A stretch of 23,534 nucleotides of DNA from contig CAMFJP010000004.1 of NCBI GenBank assembly GCA_945957075.1, positions 1 through 23,534 on the forward strand. Reading direction: 5' to 3'. Within the stretch, counting starts at the first letter, position 1. The number at the start of each line of letters is the position of its first letter. Shown here in pieces: positions 17,741 through 23,534 of this stretch. The DNA comes from an uncultured Chlamydiae bacterium (GTDB lineage: Bacteria; Chlamydiota; Chlamydiia; Chlamydiales; Rhabdochlamydiaceae). Both the position numbers and the translations under genes were made by a program. The notes under the pieces were generated by a model that worked only from the letters and a program-made list of their open reading frames with translations, searched no databases and had not been told where the DNA came from.

Positions 17741-18578
17741 ATATATTTTTTTAATTCTTACACTCTATGCCACAGAACGCTTCTGCCATAAGCAAACAAA
17801 GGGCTTTCAGCTCTATAAAATCACCCCTTGGAACACCATAGATCCAAAGTGGCACACAGACCCCATAGAGCCAAGCGTACTAACGTATATCGATCAGCCC
17901 TTTTACTTTTTGGGCAGCGGCGGCCAATGCTACGCCTTTGTAAGCCAAGACAACACATACGTAATTAAGTTTTTTAAATTACACCATATGCGTCCCCTCC
18001 CCTCTTTTATGGACACACTATACCCCCCATTATCCAGCTCTCATCAGGAAAGAAAAGAGCATATTTTTGGAAGCTGCCTCATCGTAGACAAACACTTCAA
18101 AGAGTATACAGGGACCCTTTACGTACATATTAACCCAACAACCACGCTAAATAAACAGCTCACAATTATAGATAACCTGGGCATCGCACACACAATCGAC
18201 CTCGATAGCACCCCCTTTATCGTGCAAAAAAAGGCAGATCTTGCCTATCCAACATTGAAAAAACTTTTAAAGTCTCATCAATACGATAAAGCAAGAGTTT
18301 GCATCCGCTCGCTCCTATCCCTCATACAAAGCCGCAGCGATAAAGGCATTGCAGATAAAGACCCCATCATTAAACGGAATTTCGGCTTTATCGAAACCCA
18401 AGCCGTTGAAATTGACATAGGCTCTTATTCTCTCAATCCCTATCTAAAAAAAAGCTATGCATCAAAACGCAACCTCCTATATGAAATAGAACAACTCGAG
18501 CGGTGGCTACGCAAAAGAGACCCCAAAGGACAAGCTATCCTACAAGAAGAGCTTTCTCAGTTGATTTCTAATCCTTAA
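17727..18578 (+). CDS. Kinase-like exported paralog 7
   Basis: This last copy has 283 residues and is close to the family consensus. The hydrophobic N-terminus (about 5-15) is followed by ERFCHKQTKGF. Motifs are FLGSGGQCYAF (G63, G65, Q67), YVIKFF (K81), KEYTG, DNLGIAHTI, FIVQKKA, ADKDPIIKRNFGF (D212, N218), IDIG (D230) and a C-terminal helical tail ending LQEELSQLISNP. It ends 41 bp before the pyrG start, and a -10 element lies in that gap, so the array operon probably ends here or reads through into pyrG. The kinase-like reading is inference from motif order; no biochemical role can be assigned. Confidence 0.85.
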   Translation: MKIIKYIFLILTLYATERFCHKQTKGFQLYKITPWNTIDPKWHTDPIEPSVLTYIDQPFYFLGSGGQCYAFVSQDNTYVIKFFKLHHMRPLPSFMDTLYPPLSSSHQERKEHIFGSCLIVDKHFKEYTGTLYVHINPTTTLNKQLTIIDNLGIAHTIDLDSTPFIVQKKADLAYPTLKKLLKSHQYDKARVCIRSLLSLIQSRSDKGIADKDPIIKRNFGFIETQAVEIDIGSYSLNPYLKKSYASKRNLLYEIEQLERWLRKRDPKGQAILQEELSQLISNP

Positions 18579-18603
18579 AGGTACTACTCTTAAAAGCTAT
18601 AAT
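18575..18603 (+). promoter_or_regulatory. Putative sigma-66/70-type promoter of pyrG-ruvX
   Basis: A perfect TATAAT lies at 18598-18603, with a weak -35 candidate TTAAAG (3 of 6 matches) 17 bp upstream at 18575-18580. Transcription would start near 18610, past the upstream ATG at 18602 and about 10 nt before the ATG at 18620. This supports the downstream start for pyrG and implies a very short leader. Confidence 0.55.
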
Positions 18604-18619
18604 GAGGTTTAGAAAACGC

Positions 18620-20233
18620 ATGCAAACAAAATATATATTTATTACAGGTGGTGTAGTTTCCTCTTTAGGTAAAGGCTTAACATCAGCTTCCATAGCGCAG
18701 CTACTGGAAGGCAGAGGCCTTAAAGTCGCCATGCTTAAATTCGATCCTTATCTTAACGTCGATCCCGGCACAATGAACCCTTTTCAACATGGAGAAGTAT
18801 ACGTTACAGATGATGGAGCAGAAACCGATCTAGACCTTGGCCACTACTACAGATATACCCAAGCTCACCTATCCAAACTATCTAATGTCACATCAGGCCA
18901 AATCTACGACACCGTAATCAAAAGAGAGAGAAAGGGCGACTACCTTGGAAAAACTGTACAAGTAATACCTCACGTTACAGATGAAATTAAACAAAGAATT
19001 TTGGCTCTTTCCAGGGGACAAACTGCCGATGTCGTTCTCGTGGAAATTGGAGGAACAGTTGGAGATATCGAGTCGCACCCGTTCCTTGAGGCAATTAGAC
19101 AATTTAGACACGAGCGCCCCAAAGACTGTATCAACGTCCACCTTACCTACGTTCCCTATCTTAAAGCAGCCGGTGAGGTCAAAACAAAACCAACACAGCA
19201 CTCTGTACAAATTCTTAGAGGCATCGGCATCTTTCCAGACCTGATCCTATGTCGATGCGAACACTCGCTTTCCGAAGAGATCAAAGATAAAATCAGCCTC
19301 TTTTGCAGCGTTCCCAAGGAAGCTGTCATTGAACAGGTCGATGTCTCTTTTAGCATCTACGAAGTCCCCTTGCACCTTCACAAGCAAGGCCTCGACCGCA
19401 AGATCTGCCACATGTTAGAAATCCCAGAGAAACAAGCAAACCTCTCCTCGTGGGAAGAAATGCTAGAAAAAGCCAAAAGTCCAAAGCGAACAATTACAAT
19501 CGGTGTCGTTGGCAAATACGTACAACATCAAGACGCCTATAAATCTGTCTTCGAATCCCTGCAGCATGGCGCAATTGCCAACCAAGTCAAGTTAGATATT
19601 CGCACCTTTGAGTCCGACAAAATCACCTCAGAGCACAATATAGAAGAGATCATCGGCGGCTGCGATGGCTACCTTGTTCCAGGTGGATTTGGCGAAAGAG
19701 GATGGATTGGAAAAATCCTAACAGCAAAATACTGCAGGGAAAATCACATCCCCTATTTTGGTCTCTGCCTTGGAATGCAAGTGCTTTGCGTAGAGTTTGC
19801 ACGCCATGTCCTTGGTTTAGAAGATGCAAACTCAACAGAAATGGATCCCAATACCCCTCACCCCATTATCTCCCTGCTCTCCGAACAAAAAGGAGTAGAA
19901 AATATAGGCGGCACCCTACGCCTTGGGGCCTATAAATGCAGCATCAAACCCGGAACCCTTGCAGAAAAAATCTACGGATCCCGCCTTGTGTCAGAAAGAC
20001 ACCGCCACCGCTTTGAATTTAATAATGCATTCAAAGAGGCATGCGAAACCAAAGGCCTTATTTGTTCGGGCATCCTGGAAAACAGCCACCTTTGTGAAAT
20101 CGCTGAAGTTAAAGGACACCCCTGGATGCTAGGTGTGCAGTATCATCCAGAATTTCAATCTAAACCAACAGAGCCTCATCCCTTATTTAGCGCGTTTATA
20201 GAGGCAGCTATCCACTACGCTCAGCAAAAATGA
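18620..20233 (+). CDS. pyrG: CTP synthase
   Basis: The enzyme makes CTP from UTP, ATP and glutamine. The synthetase domain has the P-loop TGGVVSSLGKG (K18), FDPYLNVDPGTMNPFQHGE, the metal-binding DDGAETDLDLGHYYRY and EIGGTVGDIES. The C-terminal class I glutaminase domain has GLCLGMQ (C383), HRHRFEFN and YHPEF (H509, E511). An in-frame ATG lies 18 bp upstream at 18602, but it overlaps the -10 element, and other CTP synthases begin close to the KYIF of the downstream start. From 18620 the length is 537 residues, normal for the family. The stop forms an ATGA overlap with ruvX. Pairing with yqgF is also known in Chlamydia, where zwf follows; here zwf is absent. Confidence 0.97.
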   Translation: MQTKYIFITGGVVSSLGKGLTSASIAQLLEGRGLKVAMLKFDPYLNVDPGTMNPFQHGEVYVTDDGAETDLDLGHYYRYTQAHLSKLSNVTSGQIYDTVIKRERKGDYLGKTVQVIPHVTDEIKQRILALSRGQTADVVLVEIGGTVGDIESHPFLEAIRQFRHERPKDCINVHLTYVPYLKAAGEVKTKPTQHSVQILRGIGIFPDLILCRCEHSLSEEIKDKISLFCSVPKEAVIEQVDVSFSIYEVPLHLHKQGLDRKICHMLEIPEKQANLSSWEEMLEKAKSPKRTITIGVVGKYVQHQDAYKSVFESLQHGAIANQVKLDIRTFESDKITSEHNIEEIIGGCDGYLVPGGFGERGWIGKILTAKYCRENHIPYFGLCLGMQVLCVEFARHVLGLEDANSTEMDPNTPHPIISLLSEQKGVENIGGTLRLGAYKCSIKPGTLAEKIYGSRLVSERHRHRFEFNNAFKEACETKGLICSGILENSHLCEIAEVKGHPWMLGVQYHPEFQSKPTEPHPLFSAFIEAAIHYAQQK

Positions 20234-20679
20234 GTCGAATTGTTGGCATAGATTACGGCACAAAACGGGTAGGGCTTGCAGTGTCCGATGACAGAAAAAT
20301 CCTAGCCCTACCCTTTAAATGCATAGAAGCTGGTAAAAATCTCAATATCACCGCCTCTAACATCCTAGAGGCACTAAAAGCCTACCCTTCCATAGAACGC
20401 TTTGTTCTTGGTCACCCTCTGCGCCTTAACGGCCAGGAAAGCCCCATGGGAGCCTGCACCCAAAAGCTCCTCCTCCTCTTACAAGAGATGCAACAAGCCC
20501 CTGTGATCCTTTGGGACGAAAGACTCTCCTCTGCCCAAGCAGAGCGCCTTCTTGGCCACATGAAGCGCAAAAAAAGAACCCAGCACGTCGACACCCTCGC
20601 AGCCTCCATCATCCTACAAAGCTACCTCGACTCCCCTTGGAAGGGGGATATGCCAATACCACCACCCCGTAGGATTTAA
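20230..20679 (+). CDS. ruvX: YqgF/RuvX-family putative pre-16S rRNA nuclease
   Basis: This is an RNase H-fold protein of 149 residues, in line with the family. It has the N-terminal IVGIDYGTKRVGLAVSD with the first catalytic Asp, the block FVLGHPLRLNGQES, WDERLSSAQAE with the second acidic pair, and HVDTLAASIILQSYL with the last Asp. In E. coli the homolog matures the 5' end of 16S rRNA. It overlaps pyrG by ATGA, so the two are co-translated. The 65 bp that follow, before the convergent CPT-GNAT gene, show no clear hairpin-plus-T-run terminator. Confidence 0.93.
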   Translation: MSRIVGIDYGTKRVGLAVSDDRKILALPFKCIEAGKNLNITASNILEALKAYPSIERFVLGHPLRLNGQESPMGACTQKLLLLLQEMQQAPVILWDERLSSAQAERLLGHMKRKKRTQHVDTLAASIILQSYLDSPWKGDMPIPPPRRI

Positions 20680-20744
20680 AGCTGCCACAAAGCACACCTC
20701 TGGAGAATGATGCAATTTGCCGAATTATTTCCAGATACAACATG

Positions 20745-21848
20745 TCAAAGCACCGAAAATTTTAAAACAACCATCGGATGAGGCTTGGGTTCTGCAATCA
20801 TCTTAAGGCTTTTCTCATATTGTCCATTCGTATAACTGTTTACAACCTTTTCCCAGAAATCCAATGCTGCTTTATTTTCAGGGATTTGAGATGTTTCCCA
20901 TATTCCTGGAAACAGATTGAAAACTTGTTTTGCTACATGCCGCCCTACACCTTTTCCTTGGAATTTTGAAACAACAAAAAATTCGCCAATATTCCAGTCG
21001 ACATCCGGCGTGCTGCCTACTTTACTGATCAAGACAAATCCCGCTAGTTCACCACCTACCTTTATTAAAAAGGCATGGCGGTCAGGTTTTTCAGAATAGG
21101 AACTAAGATCAATACATTCAAAAAGACCATTGTCAGGAACTTCCCATCCGCTTAAAAACCCGCAATACCTCGACATTTCATAGACGTAGAAGCGGCCGAG
21201 GTTTTGAATTATCTCTTTATCGCTTGCGGAGGCTTTATAAAGCCAGATATTCCTCGCTTCGTGCCTTGAAGCACATAGAGTAAAGGCTTTAATTTTTGCG
21301 ATGTTTTCGTTGAGGCTTGCGTGATGCGTATCAATCTCCAAGTCATAAATAGCATCCACATGGACTTTATGAAACTGCCCACGTGCAGATCCTAAAAGAC
21401 GATTACCCCTTTCTTTTTCGCGCTGTTCTAAAACAGAAAGTGGCGCATTAACTCCTACCCATAAAACCTGAAAGTGTTTTAAAGCTTTTTTCCACTCATC
21501 AACTTGCTCTTTTCCAAAAGAAACGTCATCGATGATGATGTGATGGCCCATTTTTGCTAATGCAAGCACAACCTCTCGAAGTGTTTCTCCCATTTTTTGA
21601 GCATAAGGACCGGCTTGCAATTCTTGAATTAGATTGCCTTCTTCATCTTGACTCTTTTTCCAGCTGTATCCCAGAGGCGCCTTCCCTCCAGTCCAATCAT
21701 TAATCTTCTCTGGCATCCAGCTAATTATTTTATCGATACCTACATGAAGAAATGGCTGTTCAAATGCTTGTTGCAAAGCTTTTGCGAGAGTGGTCTTACC
21801 ACTACTAGACGGCCCGTTTAAATAAATAATCTGAAAACCATTTTCCAC
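20745..21848 (-). CDS. Chloramphenicol phosphotransferase-like kinase fused to a GNAT acetyltransferase
   Basis: Residues 1-190 resemble chloramphenicol 3-O-phosphotransferase of Streptomyces venezuelae: Walker A GPSSSGKT (12-19), HVGIDKIISWMP containing the presumed catalytic base D39, HHIIIDDVSFG, VLWVGVNAPLSVLEQRE and YDLEIDTTH-like DLEIDTHH. Residues 200-367 are a GNAT domain: GELAGFVLI, then FFVVSKFQGKGVGRHVA with the acetyl-CoA loop Q297-x-x-G300-x-G302, then NKAALDFWEKVV. The natural substrates are unknown, and chloramphenicol resistance is only one possibility. The start is GTG with a strong AGGAGAGGG 8 nt upstream. The gene lies 55 bp downstream of lysR on the same strand and may share its transcript. 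It looks like an acquired accessory gene. Confidence 0.88.
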   Translation of the reverse strand: MENGFQIIYLNGPSSSGKTTLAKALQQAFEQPFLHVGIDKIISWMPEKINDWTGGKAPLGYSWKKSQDEEGNLIQELQAGPYAQKMGETLREVVLALAKMGHHIIIDDVSFGKEQVDEWKKALKHFQVLWVGVNAPLSVLEQREKERGNRLLGSARGQFHKVHVDAIYDLEIDTHHASLNENIAKIKAFTLCASRHEARNIWLYKASASDKEIIQNLGRFYVYEMSRYCGFLSGWEVPDNGLFECIDLSSYSEKPDRHAFLIKVGGELAGFVLISKVGSTPDVDWNIGEFFVVSKFQGKGVGRHVAKQVFNLFPGIWETSQIPENKAALDFWEKVVNSYTNGQYEKSLKMIAEPKPHPMVVLKFSVL

Positions 21849-21903
21849 TAAAGAATCCCTCTCCTACTAAACTCCTATTCATAAAATGGGCTCTTTTAAA
21901 CTA

Positions 21904-22797
21904 TTAAAAAATTGTAAAAACTCTTCGCAGCTCACGCACTAATTGATCAAATCGTTCCTGTACATGTTTTCCCGTATTGCGATAAATCGCAAGCACGCGA
22001 TATTGAGAAGTTGCAGGTTGCCACATCACAGGATGCAGGTCAAACTTGTTTGCTAGAAAATCAGGCAAAAAGCCTATTTCTTGCGATTCCGAGCAAATAT
22101 TGGCAATAAGAGACCAGCTTGGGATGCGCGATTTAACTGGAAGTGAATATCCATGCACTTGCAGCCAACTTTGCTGTAGCGACAATACTTCCATTTGATC
22201 CTCAGGAAGCAAAACTGGTTTAAGAGGTGCGTCTTTATCACTGGAGTAAAGTTGAAAATGACCTTTTCCAACTTCAGCTGCAACGACTCCCTTCCATGGA
22301 GCATTGTCGAGAACAAGAGCAATATCAGCTTCATCATGCAAAATAGCTGCATAAGCGTGGTCAGGACGCATGTGTTTAAAGTCGATATGATCAATGGAAA
22401 GAAGCGCCGGCACCGCAATTTGTGCAATCGCGTGGGTTGTGACAAGACGTATTGGGATCTGATCTTTTGAAATAATCAAATCTCGCAACTGTTTGACCCA
22501 GTTTTCTAGACGCGGAAAGAGAATCTGTCCCTCACGAGTGAGTCTAAATTGCCTTTTTTCGTGGGTGCATAGCGATACCCCGAAAGCCGATTCCACTCTT
22601 TGAATAGCTGTGCTTGTTGCACTTTGGCTAAGGTGATGAAACAAGGCGGATTTGCCTAAATTTTTCATATGAGCGGCAGTAATAAATAATTCCACATCTG
22701 CAACGCGTAAATTTTTTAATGAACTTTCAAGCTTCTGCAATAATTGTTCCTCGGGAAATTGTGATGTATTATCAAAATTGTTTCTCGATTCTTTCAC
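21904..22797 (-). CDS. LysR-family transcriptional regulator
   Basis: The protein has 297 residues, the usual LysR length. A winged helix-turn-helix runs from about 32 to 95: VELFITAAHMKNLGKSALFH, then LSQSATSTAIQRVESAFG, then FRLTREGQILFPRL. A substrate-binding fold follows, beginning IPIRLVTTHAIAQIAVPAL. The first 30 residues are a polar extension. The start is GTG, with a GGGGG run 5 nt upstream. It is divergent from the nucleotide transporter across a 113-bp region with a palindromic LysR box, so autoregulation and control of the transporter are plausible. The effector cannot be deduced. LysR regulators are rare in chlamydiae. Confidence 0.9.
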   Translation of the reverse strand: MKESRNNFDNTSQFPEEQLLQKLESSLKNLRVADVELFITAAHMKNLGKSALFHHLSQSATSTAIQRVESAFGVSLCTHEKRQFRLTREGQILFPRLENWVKQLRDLIISKDQIPIRLVTTHAIAQIAVPALLSIDHIDFKHMRPDHAYAAILHDEADIALVLDNAPWKGVVAAEVGKGHFQLYSSDKDAPLKPVLLPEDQMEVLSLQQSWLQVHGYSLPVKSRIPSWSLIANICSESQEIGFLPDFLANKFDLHPVMWQPATSQYRVLAIYRNTGKHVQERFDQLVRELRRVFTIF

Positions 22798-22815
22798 AAA
22801 TACCCCCGTTCTACA

Positions 22816-22843
22816 AATCGATTTTTTCGATTACAGAAATCGA
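22816..22843. promoter_or_regulatory. Putative LysR-type operator: T-N11-A palindrome plus a third half-site
   Basis: AATCGA (22816-22821) and TCGATT (22827-22832) form a perfect inverted repeat with a 5-base T spacer. Inside it, TCGA-N5-TCGA gives the T-N11-A spacing typical of LysR recognition boxes (22818-22830). A third copy, AATCGA (22838-22843), begins 22 bp after the first, about two helical turns, as expected for recognition and activation sites. The region lies between the divergent lysR and transporter genes. Confidence 0.6.
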
Positions 22844-22910
22844 ATGTATCAACAGTACAAATAAAAACCAAGCAGTTATCCTGTCTTTTTTTGCTAAAGG
22901 AGCTAGATTC

Positions 22911-23534
22911 ATGGATAACACGAGTGGGATATTGCGATTTTTTCAATCGATCTGTCGATTCAGTTTTGGAAATTTCGAAAAAGAAGAGTTTGAAAAATTT
23001 GTTAGAATGGGCGTTATTTTTGCATTAATGATTGGCGTTTATTGGACATTGCGACCATTAAAAGACGCAATTTTCATTCAGCTTGTAGACAAACTGCAAC
23101 TTCCCTTTGCAAAGACGGTATCGGTGATTGCCCTTTTACCCTTGGTCATGTTTTACACCAAGTTGCTTGAGAAGACCTCGAGAGAAAAAATGCTCGTCAT
23201 TTTACCCATTTTTTATGGTATTGCTATTTTTATTTTCAGCTTTTTGATGATCGGTTTTCAGGCTCCAACAGATGAGATTGCACGTCGTCCGTTTTTGTTT
23301 CTTACCGTCACTAAAGTTATTGGGTATCTGTTTTATGTGTTTGTGGAAAGCTTTGGCTCTCTAGTAATCGCTCTTTTTTGGGCATTCGCTACCGATACAA
23401 CCAATGCTACCCCAGCAAAGAAGGGTTTTCCTCTTGTAGTAGCAATTGGGCAAATAGGAGGAATAATTTTCCCCTACAGCATAGGAGGACTGCCCCATCG
23501 ACTTGGACTATCTACAGATGCACTATCTATGATG
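22911..23534 (+). CDS. TLC/NTT-family nucleotide transporter, N-terminal part (runs off the window)
   Basis: The frame is open for 208 codons to the last base, with no stop. The ATG has a near-ideal AAAGGAG 8 nt upstream. The protein begins polar (MDNTSGILRFFQSICRF), and at least four membrane helices follow. Recognisable features are MIGVYWTLRPLKDAIFI in the first helix, then VIALLPLVMFYTKLLE, and SFGSLVIALFWAFATDTTN followed by KKGFPLVVAIGQIGGIIFP. These match the layout of ATP/ADP and NTP transporters of chlamydiae and rickettsiae. Which nucleotides it carries, and whether it exchanges or uses protons, cannot be told from this part. It is probably under the divergent LysR regulator. Confidence 0.78.
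   Translation, partial: MDNTSGILRFFQSICRFSFGNFEKEEFEKFVRMGVIFALMIGVYWTLRPLKDAIFIQLVDKLQLPFAKTVSVIALLPLVMFYTKLLEKTSREKMLVILPIFYGIAIFIFSFLMIGFQAPTDEIARRPFLFLTVTKVIGYLFYVFVESFGSLVIALFWAFATDTTNATPAKKGFPLVVAIGQIGGIIFPYSIGGLPHRLGLSTDALSMM

Noticed and set aside
13026..18578. The seven paralogs as fragments of one frameshifted gene
   Set aside because: Each frame has its own signal helix and a complete ordered motif set, so they are separate full-length genes with short overlaps.
13026..18578. Lipoprotein (lipobox) interpretation of the Cys after the hydrophobic helix
   Set aside because: ERFC does not fit L-[AS]-[GA]-C, and two copies lack the Cys.
20680..20744. Intrinsic terminator between ruvX and the CPT-GNAT gene
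   Set aside because: I found no stable GC-rich stem followed by a T-run in either direction.
1..23534. tRNA, rRNA, CRISPR array or insertion sequence
   Set aside because: Intergenic gaps are all under about 115 bp and show no cloverleaf, repeat-spacer pattern or transposase. The Tn5 mosaic end at 30-48 belongs to the library adapter.

Overview
The window comes from a member of the Chlamydiota, most likely an amoeba-associated or other environmental lineage (Parachlamydiales-like) rather than Chlamydia itself. The indications are a fused aroDE gene, a clustered chorismate pathway, a pyrG-yqgF (ruvX) pair, and a TLC/NTT-type nucleotide transporter at the right edge. It also carries genes not typical of the reduced Chlamydia genomes: a huge RHS/YD-repeat protein, a LysR regulator, and a chloramphenicol-phosphotransferase-like/GNAT fusion. 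The genus cannot be fixed from sequence reading alone.

Layout. Bases 1-48 are not genomic: they are an Illumina Nextera read-2/i7 adapter, so the window starts at a contig end. On the minus strand, 49-5719 is a 3'-truncated secreted RHS-type protein with a helical N-terminus and a transglutaminase-like domain. Upstream of it on the same strand lies a compact operon, aroF-aroB-aroA-aroK-aroC (10453 down to 5768). aroDE is divergent, 17 bp away. Together these six proteins cover all seven steps from PEP and erythrose-4-phosphate to chorismate. A small secreted PLD-fold protein with a damaged HKD motif converges on the 3' end of aroDE and overlaps it.

From 12343 to 18578 there is a plus-strand operon of eight overlapping genes: a DnaQ-like exonuclease followed by seven tandem, highly diverged paralogs of one family. 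Each paralog has an N-terminal signal/anchor helix followed by an invariant T-x-G-F. A roughly 200-residue domain follows, with a Gly-rich loop, a Lys in YV(L/I)K, an xD(P/A/S)-x4-N(F/C)GF motif and a D(I/V)G motif. I read this, by inference, as a compact kinase-like fold predicted to lie outside the cytoplasm. I do not recognise it as a named family, and it is the best candidate here for an undescribed system.

To the right are pyrG and ruvX with their own strong -10 element. After them come, on the minus strand, a LysR regulator gene and the CPT-GNAT fusion gene just downstream of it, and, divergent from lysR, the start of the nucleotide transporter. The lysR/transporter intergenic region holds a palindromic T-N11-A LysR box plus a third half-site 22 bp on, suggesting that the regulator controls the transporter, itself, or both.

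No rRNA, tRNA, CRISPR array or insertion sequence was seen. No gene-free stretch exceeds about 115 bp.
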